Below are positions 20,625-28,816 of a DNA stretch of 64,000 nt, in pieces. Below the pieces are notes generated by a model. That model did no database searches. It was not told where the DNA came from and worked only from the letters and a program-made list of their open reading frames with translations. The position numbers and the translations under genes are program-made. Every line of letters starts with the position of its first letter. Position 1 is the stretch's first letter. Source of the DNA: Streptomyces coryli. Lineage in GTDB: Bacteria > Actinomycetota > Actinomycetes > Streptomycetales > Streptomycetaceae. The stretch lies in the NCBI RefSeq assembly GCF_011044975.1, contig NZ_JAAKZV010000001.1, positions 1 to 64,000 of the forward strand, in the 5' to 3' direction.

Positions 20625-21512
20625 ATGGAGTTGCGTCAGCTTCGGTACCTCGTGGCCATCGCGGAGGAGGGTGGTTTCACCCGCGCCGCGGAGCGCGTCC
20701 GCGTCGCACAGCCGGCGGTCAGCCAGCAGATCGCCCAGCTGGAACGGGAACTCGGCGCCAGGCTCTTCGACCGGAGCGGGCGCCGCGTCAGGCTCACCGC
20801 GGCGGGCGAGGCCTTTCTGCCGTGCGCGCGGGCCACGCTCGCTGCCGCGGACGCCGGAAAGGACGCCGTGGCCGCGCTGCGCGGCGAGTTGGCCGGACAG
20901 CTGACACTCGGCACCATCCCGTGCCCACCCGACTCCTTCATCCGGCAGCTCGGCGTCTACCGGCGCCGCCACCCCAAAGTGCGGCTGACCTTGCGTACCG
21001 GGGATCCTGAAGCGCTGGCCGCCGACGTGGCGTCCGGCGCGCTGGCCGCCGCCCTCATCGGCGTGACAGCCGACCGGCTGCCCGCCGGCCCCGCAGGTCA
21101 GCGACTACGGGCGACGCTGGCGTCCGCAGACCTCGGCACCGAACCCCTGGTACTGGCAGTGCCCCCGGACCATCACCTCGCCGAAGCTGGCGAGGCGTCG
21201 CTGCCCGACCTGCGGCACGAGCCCATCGTGACCCTGACTCCGGGCACCGGCCTGCGGTCGGTCCTGGAATCGGCGTGCGCGACCGCGGGATTCACACCGA
21301 ACGTCCACGCCGAGACCGACGACCTGGCCGTCCTGGCAGACATGGTCGCCCACGGTCTCGGCGTCGGCGTCCTCCCCCGCTCGGCGGCCCGGTCACGCCA
21401 GGAGCTGGTCACCCTGCCGCTGCACGACGCACCGCACCGGTCGATGACCTTGATCTGGAACCGCGACCGCACCTCCGCCCTCACCCAGGCCTTCCTGCAG
21501 GATCACACCTGA
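20625..21512 (+). CDS. LysR family transcriptional regulator
   Basis: A 295-residue regulator. The N-terminal HTH (MELRQLRYLVAIAEEGGF, then ERVRVAQPAVSQQIAQLE) is complete and is followed by a periplasmic-binding-protein-like effector domain. Its stop overlaps that of the PaaX-type gene on the opposite strand by ten bases. The intact gene lies 700 bases from the LysR remnant, so the two may be related by rearrangement, but the remnant is too short to decide. Confidence 0.92.
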   Translation: MELRQLRYLVAIAEEGGFTRAAERVRVAQPAVSQQIAQLERELGARLFDRSGRRVRLTAAGEAFLPCARATLAAADAGKDAVAALRGELAGQLTLGTIPCPPDSFIRQLGVYRRRHPKVRLTLRTGDPEALAADVASGALAAALIGVTADRLPAGPAGQRLRATLASADLGTEPLVLAVPPDHHLAEAGEASLPDLRHEPIVTLTPGTGLRSVLESACATAGFTPNVHAETDDLAVLADMVAHGLGVGVLPRSAARSRQELVTLPLHDAPHRSMTLIWNRDRTSALTQAFLQDHT

Positions 21513-22390
21513 CCCAGCTCGACGATCTCGCAGGTGCGGTCCGCGATCTCCCGGGCCGGGCCCTCGTAGCGGCCGCGCAGCTGGTGCACCACGTCCTGTG
21601 CGCGGGCTGCCGGCCAGTCGGCCGGGAGGTGTTCTACGGGCAGGCGCGGGTCGACGCGGACGAGTTGCAGCCATTCGGTGAGCAGGCGGAGGTAGCGGAC
21701 CAGGTCGTCGGGGGCCTCGGGCATGGGGTCGGGCAGGTCCCAGCGGAGCAGGAAGTCGCTGTAGCCGGCGACGAGTCCGTCCAGGTCGAAGGCGTCGCGG
21801 ACCATCTGGCCGACGTCGGTGGGGGGTTGGGCGACGCCGGAGAAGATCTTCACCCGGCCGTCCAGCTCCGGGGCGCTGACGACGGGGCGGATGTCGATGC
21901 CGGACGGGGCGATCCACATGCCGTTGCCGAGGGCGCCGAAGCCGGCCCAGACCAGCCGGGCGCGCAGATCGTGGCGCTGGCGCTGCCATGACTCGGGGAG
22001 CGAGAAGGTCAGGATGGTCCAGGTGCCGTCCCAGTCGGTGTTGACCGCGCCGCGCTGCCAGACGCGGGCTTCGCCGTCGCGCAGGATCTCCGCCGAACGC
22101 TCGGTGAGGCCGAAGTACATCCGGCGGCCGCGGCGGTGCCGGGCGAGCAGGCCGCGGCCGACCATGCGGGTGAGGGTGGAGCGGATCGCGTGCTCGCTGA
22201 CGCCGAGCCGGGCGAAGACGTCGATGAAGCTGCCGGAGAAGATGGCGACGTCCCGGCCGAGGGCGTAGTTGCCGAGGAAGGTGAGCATCACCGACTGCGG
22301 GCGCAGGCCGCCGGCAGCGCTCGCGCCGGAGCCTGCGCGCCTGGTCAGAGGGTCGTCGTCCACTGCAGTGTTCACCGGTTCTGCTCCCAT
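21503..22390 (-). CDS. PaaX family transcriptional regulator
   Basis: A repressor of the PaaX type, the family that controls phenylacetate and other aromatic-acid pathways through CoA-ester effectors. The N-terminal winged helix (FSGSFIDVFARLGVSEHAIR, about residues 45-65) and the C-terminal PaaX domain are present. Possible starts: ATG 22390, or GTG 22375 which has GGGAG before it. An upstream GTG at 22489 would run through the shared regulatory element and is unlikely. It is divergent from the ABC importer. Confidence 0.85.
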   Translation of the reverse strand: MGAEPVNTAVDDDPLTRRAGSGASAAGGLRPQSVMLTFLGNYALGRDVAIFSGSFIDVFARLGVSEHAIRSTLTRMVGRGLLARHRRGRRMYFGLTERSAEILRDGEARVWQRGAVNTDWDGTWTILTFSLPESWQRQRHDLRARLVWAGFGALGNGMWIAPSGIDIRPVVSAPELDGRVKIFSGVAQPPTDVGQMVRDAFDLDGLVAGYSDFLLRWDLPDPMPEAPDDLVRYLRLLTEWLQLVRVDPRLPVEHLPADWPAARAQDVVHQLRGRYEGPAREIADRTCEIVELGQV

Positions 22391-22454
22391 CCGGTCAGGG
22401 TAACGACGGCGGGCGGTGAGCCGGCCCGGCAGGCCGCGGACCCGCGGCCCACTG

Positions 22455-22482
22455 ATATTGGGCACATTATTGACGGCAGTCA
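22455..22482. promoter_or_regulatory. Shared regulatory element, copy 1 (PaaX / ABC importer promoter)
   Basis: On the minus strand this 28-bp stretch begins with TGACTGCCGTCAATAAT and ends GCCCAATAT. It matches the stretch at 36987-37014 in 25 of 28 positions, including 17 consecutive bases. Within it, TTGACGGCAGTCAA (22470-22483) is a dyad with perfect 5-bp arms. It lies 76 bases from the PaaX start and 126 from the first ABC gene. PaaX is the nearest candidate ligand. Confidence 0.7.
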
Positions 22483-22608
22483 AGTTCACGCCTATCTTCG
22501 CACTGCATTCCCGGCCCCCGCGGCCTCGCAGAACCTGACCGCACCACTCACGCCACTCACCCGGGCCCCCTCAACTGCCCCCGGGCGCGGCACTCTCGGG
22601 AGGTTCAC

Positions 22609-23799
22609 ATGCGCAAGTTCCTGCCCCTGCTCGCCGCGGTCGCCCTGGTGGCCACCGGATGCGGCGGCGACGACGCCGGCTCGGGCGGCGACGGGCCGAT
22701 ACACATCGGCTTCATCGAGTCGCTGACGGGCAACTACGCCCCGCTCGGCACCGAGGCCGCGAAGACCGTCGAGCTGGCCTTCGACCAGATCAACAAGGAC
22801 GGCGGCATCGACGGCCGCAAGGTCAAGCTGACCACCCTCGACGACAAGACCGCCCCCGACCAGGCCGTCGCGCACTTCAACAAGCTCAAGGAAGAGGGCG
22901 TCGACGCGATCATCGGCTCGACCTTCTCCAACTGCGCACTCGCCGTCGAGCCGCTGGCGGAGCGGGAGAAGATCCCCTACATCTCGCTCGCCCCCGCCGA
23001 CGAGCAGGTCGACCCGATCCAGTCGCACACCTTCGTCGTACCGGCGATCTCCTCGAAGTACGCCGAGTCGATGCTGCGGTACTTCAAGGCGGAGAAGATC
23101 ACCAAGATCGCCGTGGCGTACGACACCAAGTCCGCCTACGCGCAGGCCGGTTACGCGGGCATGAAGAAGTTCGCGCCCGAGTACGGCGTCGAGCTGGTGA
23201 AGACCGAGCGCTACGAGACCAACGCCTCCGACTTCAGCTCGGTGTTCACCCACGTCCGCGACTCCGGGGCGCAGGCGCTGGCCGTATGGGCGAGCGGGGC
23301 GCCCGGGGTGACCATCGCCAAGCAGTACGACACGGCAGGACTCGACATGCCGCTCGTGATGACCGCGTCGCAGGCCAGCAAGCTGTGGCTGGAGCCGGTC
23401 GGGGCCGCGGCCGACGGCGTGTACGTACAGAGCGCCGTCGGGGTGGTGGGCGACGCGGTCCCGGAGGGGAAGCTCAAGGACGCCATCGCGAAGATGGCCG
23501 ACCCGTTCAAGAAGAAGTACGGCTATGAGCCGCCGCAGTTCGCCCAGGACGGGTACGCCGGTGCGCAGCTGATCGCCGCCGCGTTCGAGAAGGCGGGCGG
23601 CACGGACAAGGCGAAGGTCCGCGACGCGCTGGAGTCGATGGACCTGGTGACCCCGACCGGCCGGTACAAGTACAGCGAGAAGGACCACTCGGGCCTGGAC
23701 GTCGTCAACATCGCGATGAACCGCGTCAAGGACGGCAAGCTGGTCCCCACCCAGTGGGGCCGCGAGCAGCTGGCCAAGGCCGCGGAAGACGCCGGATGA
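22609..23799 (+). CDS. ABC transporter substrate-binding lipoprotein (branched-chain amino acid/aromatic acid type)
   Basis: A 396-residue extracytoplasmic receptor of the LivJ/LivK type. The lipobox LVATGC places the mature N-terminal Cys at about residue 19. The opening IGFIESLTGNYAPLG is typical of the hydrophobic amino acid/aromatic acid receptors. It starts a five-gene importer operon in which each following gene overlaps its predecessor by four bases. The neighbouring aromatic genes make an aromatic acid a likelier ligand than leucine. Confidence 0.9.
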   Translation: MRKFLPLLAAVALVATGCGGDDAGSGGDGPIHIGFIESLTGNYAPLGTEAAKTVELAFDQINKDGGIDGRKVKLTTLDDKTAPDQAVAHFNKLKEEGVDAIIGSTFSNCALAVEPLAEREKIPYISLAPADEQVDPIQSHTFVVPAISSKYAESMLRYFKAEKITKIAVAYDTKSAYAQAGYAGMKKFAPEYGVELVKTERYETNASDFSSVFTHVRDSGAQALAVWASGAPGVTIAKQYDTAGLDMPLVMTASQASKLWLEPVGAAADGVYVQSAVGVVGDAVPEGKLKDAIAKMADPFKKKYGYEPPQFAQDGYAGAQLIAAAFEKAGGTDKAKVRDALESMDLVTPTGRYKYSEKDHSGLDVVNIAMNRVKDGKLVPTQWGREQLAKAAEDAG

Positions 23800-24584
23800 C
23801 GGCCGGGACGATGCTGCGGGTGGAGGGCCTCGGCCGCGCCTTCGGCGGCGTGTACGCGGTGCGGGAGGTGAACCTGTCCGTCGCCGAGGGCGAGACCCGC
23901 GCGGTGATCGGCCCCAACGGGGCCGGGAAGTCTACGCTGTTCAACCTCATCAGCGGCCATCTGACGGCTGACCAAGGCAGCGTCCACTACCGCACCGGGG
24001 AAACCCTCCACCCCATCGACCGGCTCTCCGCGCACTCCCGGGCCCGGCAGGGCATCGCGATCGTCTTCCAGGGCGCGCGGCTGTTCCACGGCATGACCGC
24101 GCTGGAGAACGTCATGGTCGGGGCGCACGCCCGTACCAGGCACGGCTTCGTCGCGGCCGCGCTGCGGCTGCCGCGGCACCACCGCGAGGAGGCCGCCATC
24201 AGGGCCGACGCCCTGGCGGCGCTCGACCGGGTCGGCCTGAAGGAATGGGCGCACCGCTCCGCTGACGTGCTGCCGCTCGGTCAGCAGCGCGCGCTGCAGG
24301 TGGCCCGGGCGCTGTGCGCCCGGCCCCGGCTGCTGCTGCTCGACGAGCCGGCCTCCGGGCTGCGGGCCGGCGAACGCGAGGCGCTGGCCCGGCTGATCGA
24401 GAGCCTGCGCGCGGAGGGCCTGACCATGATGCTGATCGAGCACGATGTGGCGTTCGTGGCCCGGCTGGCCGACCGGGTCACCGTGCTCGACCTCGGGGAG
24501 GAGATCGCGGAGGGCACCCCCGAGGAGATCCGCGGCCACGACGCGGTCCTCGCGGCCTACCTCGGGCAGGAGTCCGCGGCATGA
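23796..24584 (+). CDS. ABC transporter ATP-binding protein, LivG-like
   Basis: A 262-residue ATPase. Walker A is GPNGAGKST, Walker B LLLLDEPAS, the H-loop IEHDV, and the C-loop is LPLGQQRALQ. The LivG subfamily insertion between Q-loop and signature is present. ATG 23796 overlaps the receptor stop (ATGA). It would pair with the next gene to drive uptake. Confidence 0.9.
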   Translation: MTAGTMLRVEGLGRAFGGVYAVREVNLSVAEGETRAVIGPNGAGKSTLFNLISGHLTADQGSVHYRTGETLHPIDRLSAHSRARQGIAIVFQGARLFHGMTALENVMVGAHARTRHGFVAAALRLPRHHREEAAIRADALAALDRVGLKEWAHRSADVLPLGQQRALQVARALCARPRLLLLDEPASGLRAGEREALARLIESLRAEGLTMMLIEHDVAFVARLADRVTVLDLGEEIAEGTPEEIRGHDAVLAAYLGQESAA

Positions 24585-25357
24585 GCCCCTCCGAAACGGC
24601 CCGGGACGTCGCGTCCCCGGCCGGCGCCCAGGACTCCGCCCCCGCCGAGCGGCCGGTGATCACGGTCGAGGACGTCGTCATCCGCTACGGGACCGCGACC
24701 GCCGTGGACCGGGTCGGCCTGACCGTCGCCGCCGGCGAGACGGTCGCCCTGATCGGCCCGAACGGCGCCGGGAAGTCATCGCTCGTCAACGCGATCATGG
24801 GCTTGATCCGGCCGGCGGCAGGCAGCGTGCGGGTGCACGGGCGGGCCGCGCTGGTGCCGGAGGGGCGCCAGCTGTTCCCCGAGCTCGACGTCGAGGACAA
24901 TCTGCGGCTCGGCGCCTGGCCGCTGCGCTCCCAGGGCGCCAAGGCGCGCGACACCACCCGGGTGTACGAGGTGCTGCCCGACCTCGCGGACCTGCGCCGC
25001 CGCCGGGCGGGCACGCTGTCCGGCGGGCAGCAGCAGATGGTCGCGTTCGGCCGGGCCCTGATGGCCGACCCGGAGGTGCTCGTCGTCGACGAACTCTCCC
25101 TCGGACTCGCCCCGTTGATCACCGCGGCGCTCGCGGACCACCTGCGGGAGCTCAATGCCGCCCGCGGCCTCGCCGTCCTGCTGATCGAGCAGAACGCCCG
25201 GCTCGCCCTGGACCTGTGCACCCGCGCGTACGTGCTGGAGGCGGGCCGGATCCGTATCGAAGGCCCGTCCAGGCAGCTGGCGGACAGCGCGGAGGTCGCC
25301 GCCGCGTATCTCGGCGGCGCGGCGGAGCCGCCGGGCCCGGAAGGAGACGACGGTTGA
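24581..25357 (+). CDS. ABC transporter ATP-binding protein, LivF-like
   Basis: A 258-residue ATPase with Walker A GPNGAGKSS, signature LSGGQQQMVAFGRAL and Walker B VLVVDELSLGLAP. An N-terminal extension of about 25 residues (SPSETARDVASPAG and following) precedes the domain and is not typical of LivF. ATG 24581 overlaps the LivG-like stop. Confidence 0.9.
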   Translation: MSPSETARDVASPAGAQDSAPAERPVITVEDVVIRYGTATAVDRVGLTVAAGETVALIGPNGAGKSSLVNAIMGLIRPAAGSVRVHGRAALVPEGRQLFPELDVEDNLRLGAWPLRSQGAKARDTTRVYEVLPDLADLRRRRAGTLSGGQQQMVAFGRALMADPEVLVVDELSLGLAPLITAALADHLRELNAARGLAVLLIEQNARLALDLCTRAYVLEAGRIRIEGPSRQLADSAEVAAAYLGGAAEPPGPEGDDG

Positions 25358-26217
25358 GCGAGTTCGTGCAGTACCTCATCTCCGGGCTCGCGGTGGGCTG
25401 CGGCTTCGCGCTGCTCGGCAGCGGGCTGGTGACGATCCACCGGGTGACGCGCGTGGTCAACTTCGCCCAGGGCATGTTCGCCGTGGTCGCGGGCCTGACC
25501 GCCGGATCGCTGCTGTCGGCGGGCCTGCCGCACGGCGTCGCCGAGATCGTCGCCGTGCTGGCCGCGGGCGCCACTGGACTGCTCGTCGGCATCGCCGCCA
25601 TCGGCCGCCGCGGCACCAGCCCGCAGTCCGCCCTGATCATCACCCTCGGCATCGGCTTCCTGGCCTACGCCATCGAGATCATGATCTGGGGCGACAACCC
25701 GCACTCGTTCCCCGGGCTCGGCGGGGCGGTGGACATCGCGGGCGCGCATCTGCAGAAGCAGTACTTCCTCGTGATCGGCGCCGCGGCGCTCGGATTCGCC
25801 GCGCTCGGGCTGTTCTTCACCCGCACCTACCTCGGCAAGGCCCTCGGCGCCTGCGCCTCCAATCCGTACGCCGCCCGCGCCGTCGGCATCAACGTCACCC
25901 GCATGGGCCTCGTCGCCTTCACCCTCGGCGGCATGCTCGGCGGCGTCGCCGGCGTGCTCGTCACGCCGCTGCAGTCGCTCTCGTACAACAGCGACGTGCT
26001 GCTGATCACCAACGGATTCGCGGCGGCGATCCTCGGCGGCCTCAACCGCCTCGGCCCGGCCATGCTCGGCGGACTGGCCCTCGGCGTCGCGGAGTCGATG
26101 GTCGCGGGCTACTACAAGGCCTCCTACCAGAGCGTCGTGGCCCTGGCCCTGATGCTCGCGGTGATGATCTGGCGGGCCTCGCAGCACACCGCCCTGCACG
26201 AGGAGGCAGCCCGATGA
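25354..26217 (+). CDS. ABC transporter permease, LivH-like
   Basis: A 287-residue membrane subunit with about eight helices. VNFAQGMFAVVAGL is the usual LivH opening motif, and the ILGGLNRLGPAMLGGLALG segment near the C-terminus is the conserved cytoplasmic loop. TTG 25354 overlaps the LivF-like stop (TTGA) and has AAGGAG upstream. Confidence 0.9.
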   Translation: MSEFVQYLISGLAVGCGFALLGSGLVTIHRVTRVVNFAQGMFAVVAGLTAGSLLSAGLPHGVAEIVAVLAAGATGLLVGIAAIGRRGTSPQSALIITLGIGFLAYAIEIMIWGDNPHSFPGLGGAVDIAGAHLQKQYFLVIGAAALGFAALGLFFTRTYLGKALGACASNPYAARAVGINVTRMGLVAFTLGGMLGGVAGVLVTPLQSLSYNSDVLLITNGFAAAILGGLNRLGPAMLGGLALGVAESMVAGYYKASYQSVVALALMLAVMIWRASQHTALHEEAAR

Positions 26218-27251
26218 CGCAGCAACTCACGCCGGCGCAGGCCCGTATCAGCTTCGCCGATCTCGCCGCCCGGCTGCGCAGCCCGCGCACCCTGGCCGTC
26301 CTCGCCGTGTGCGCGACCGCCCTGCTGCTCCCCCAGATTCTGTCGGGCTCCGACATGCCGGTCTACGTCACGCTGCTGCTGTCGGCCATCGTGGTCACCG
26401 GGCTGTCGATGCTCATGGGTTACGCGGGCCAGGTCTCCCTCGGGCACGCGTCGTTCTACCTCATCGGCGCCTACACGGCCGCCCTGATCGCCACGCACGA
26501 CAAGCCGACCTGGCTCGGGCTGCTGGCCGCGCCCTTCGCGGCGGCCCTGGTCGCCGCGGTGATCGGCATTCCGCTGCTGCGGCTGCGCGGTCACCAACTG
26601 GCGTTCGCGACGCTCGCGATGCAGCTCATCCTCCTCAACGTGGTGGGCCAGCAGGAGTGGACCGGCGGCGACATCGGCCTGCAGGGCGTGCCCCGGCTCA
26701 CCGTCGCCGGGTACGAGTTCGCGACCGTGAGCTCGTACGCGTATCTGGCGCTCGGCGCCCTGGCCGTGGTCGTGCTCATCACCCGTAACGTCGTCGCCTC
26801 CCGGCCGGGCCGCGGGCTGCGCGCCCTGGCGACCAGCGAGGTGGCCGCCGAGTCCGCCGGGGTGCCGGTGGTGGCGTACAAGCTGGTGGTCTTCAGCCTC
26901 TCGGCCGGCTTCGCGGGTCTCGCGGGCGGGATCTACGCCTTCTACACCGGGTATGTGGCGCCCGGCTCCTTCCCGGTGCTGCTGTCCTTCGAGTTCGTGG
27001 TGATGGCCGTGATCGGCGGCCTCGGCACGATCTGGGGCGCCCTCGCGGGCGCGACCGCGATCACGCTGCTGCTGCAGCAGCTCAACGAGCTCGGCACCGC
27101 CGAGGGCATGCCCAGCTCGGCTCCGGTCGTCCTGTCCTACGCCGTGTACGGCGTGCTGCTCGTCCTCGTCGTGCTGTTCCTGCCGCGCGGTCTGGTGCCG
27201 AGCGCACGGGACTGGTGGGTGCGACGGCGGCGGCCGAACCCGGAGCCTTGA
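26214..27251 (+). CDS. ABC transporter permease, LivM-like
   Basis: A 345-residue permease. The LivM motif GYAGQVSLGHASFYLIGAY and the later GGLGTIWGALAG loop are intact. It is the last gene of the importer; ATG 26214 overlaps the LivH-like stop. After 86 bases comes the aldehyde dehydrogenase, with an 11-bp palindrome GTGAAGTTCAC at 27300-27310 in the gap. Confidence 0.9.
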   Translation: MTQQLTPAQARISFADLAARLRSPRTLAVLAVCATALLLPQILSGSDMPVYVTLLLSAIVVTGLSMLMGYAGQVSLGHASFYLIGAYTAALIATHDKPTWLGLLAAPFAAALVAAVIGIPLLRLRGHQLAFATLAMQLILLNVVGQQEWTGGDIGLQGVPRLTVAGYEFATVSSYAYLALGALAVVVLITRNVVASRPGRGLRALATSEVAAESAGVPVVAYKLVVFSLSAGFAGLAGGIYAFYTGYVAPGSFPVLLSFEFVVMAVIGGLGTIWGALAGATAITLLLQQLNELGTAEGMPSSAPVVLSYAVYGVLLVLVVLFLPRGLVPSARDWWVRRRRPNPEP

Positions 27252-27337
27252 CTTTCCCTGTACCCCGGCGCACTCTGACGACCGCTCACCTCAAGTGAAG
27301 TGAAGTTCACCCCGCGAACACGTAGAAGGACCGCGTC

Positions 27338-28795
27338 ATGGCCATCACCCGCCAACTGCTCATCGGGGGCCAGGACGTGCCCGCCGCCTCCGGCCGTACC
27401 GCCGAGGACCTCAGTCCCTACGGCGAGGTGTACGCCACCGTCGCCGCCGCCGGTCCTGAGGACATCGCGCGGGCGGTGGCCGCCGCGGACGCGGCCTTCC
27501 CCGCGTGGGCCGCGCTCAGCCCGTTCGCGCGCCGGAACATCTTCCTCAAGGCCGCGGACCTGCTCGACGGCAGGGCCGACGAGGCCGCGCAGATCATGGC
27601 GGACGAGGTGGGCGGCACCCGGCCGTGGGCGCACTTCAACGTGGCCCTCGCCGCGAACATGCTGCGCGAGGCGGCCGCCGCGATCACCGCGCCGCGCGGC
27701 GAGGTGCTCAGCGCTCAGGAGGAGGGCGCACTGGGCATGGCGGTGCGCCAACCCATGGGCGTGATCGCCTCCTTCGCGCCCTGGAACGCCCCGGTCATCC
27801 TCGGCATACGGGCCGTGGCCGCGCCGCTCGCGGCCGGCAACACCGTCGTGGTGAAGCCGAGCGAGGACGCGCCGCTGGCGTGCGGGTTCCTCGTCGCCGA
27901 CGTGCTGCGCGAGGCAGGGCTGCCCGACGGCGTACTGAACGTGGTCACCAACGCGCCCGAGGACGCGGCCGCGACCGCCCAGGCCCTGATCGCCGATCCG
28001 CGGGTCCGCGCCGTCAACTTCACCGGGTCCACGGGCGTCGGCCGCATCATCGGCACCCACGCCGCCGCCCACCTCAAGCCCGCGCTGCTGGAGCTGGGCG
28101 GCAAGAACTCCGTCATCGTGCTCGACGACGCCGACATCGGCCACGCGGTCGACGCCGCCACGTTCGGCGTCTTCATGAACGCCGGCCAGATCTGCATGTC
28201 GGCGGACCGCATCCTGGTCCACGAGCGCCTCGCCGGCGAGTTCACCGAGCGCTTCGCCGCCAAGGCCGCCGCGCTCCCGGCGGGCGATGCCCGCCGGCCC
28301 GACACGGTGATCGGCCCGCTGATCAGCGCGGCCGCCGCGCGTCGGGTCGCCGGGCTGGTGCAGGGCGCGGCGGCCGGCGGCGCCACGGTGGTCACCGGCG
28401 GCGGGGAGCCGGACGGGCCGATGTACCCGGCCACGGTGCTCACCGGCGTCACCGCGGACAGCGACCTGTACCAAGCCGAGTCGTTCGGCCCGGTCTGCGC
28501 CGTCACCCCCTTCGCCGACGACGACGCGGCGGTGGCGCTGGCCAACGACACCGAGAACGGCCTGACCTGCGGCATCATCACCGAGAACGCCACCCGCGGG
28601 CTGGCCGTGGCCCGGCGTATCCGCACCGGCATCGTGCACGTGGGCGACCAGTCCGTCGCCGACGAGCCGCAGGCGCCGTTCGGCGGGATCAAGAACTCCG
28701 GCTACGGCCGGTTCGGCGGCCGCTGGGGCATCGAGAGCTTCTCCGACACGCGCTGGGTGACTCTCGCCACCCAGCACCCGCACTATCCCTTCTAG
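27338..28795 (+). CDS. Aldehyde dehydrogenase, vanillin/salicylaldehyde dehydrogenase-like
   Basis: A 485-residue NAD(P)-dependent enzyme oxidising an aldehyde to the acid. The general base is E252 (ELGGKN) and the nucleophile C286 (GQICMS). The GQICMSADRI context and FNVALAANMLREAA segment resemble the vanillin, benzaldehyde and salicylaldehyde dehydrogenase group. Aromatic context supports a role on vanillin or a related aldehyde. It may be read through from the ABC operon or from its own promoter. Confidence 0.85.
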   Translation: MAITRQLLIGGQDVPAASGRTAEDLSPYGEVYATVAAAGPEDIARAVAAADAAFPAWAALSPFARRNIFLKAADLLDGRADEAAQIMADEVGGTRPWAHFNVALAANMLREAAAAITAPRGEVLSAQEEGALGMAVRQPMGVIASFAPWNAPVILGIRAVAAPLAAGNTVVVKPSEDAPLACGFLVADVLREAGLPDGVLNVVTNAPEDAAATAQALIADPRVRAVNFTGSTGVGRIIGTHAAAHLKPALLELGGKNSVIVLDDADIGHAVDAATFGVFMNAGQICMSADRILVHERLAGEFTERFAAKAAALPAGDARRPDTVIGPLISAAAARRVAGLVQGAAAGGATVVTGGGEPDGPMYPATVLTGVTADSDLYQAESFGPVCAVTPFADDDAAVALANDTENGLTCGIITENATRGLAVARRIRTGIVHVGDQSVADEPQAPFGGIKNSGYGRFGGRWGIESFSDTRWVTLATQHPHYPF

Positions 28796-28816
28796 GCCCG
28801 GACCTGGGAGTCCCCC

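Noticed and set aside
22391-22489. Extended N-terminus of the PaaX regulator from GTG 22489
   Set aside because: It would cover the shared regulatory element and adds 33 residues absent from the family.
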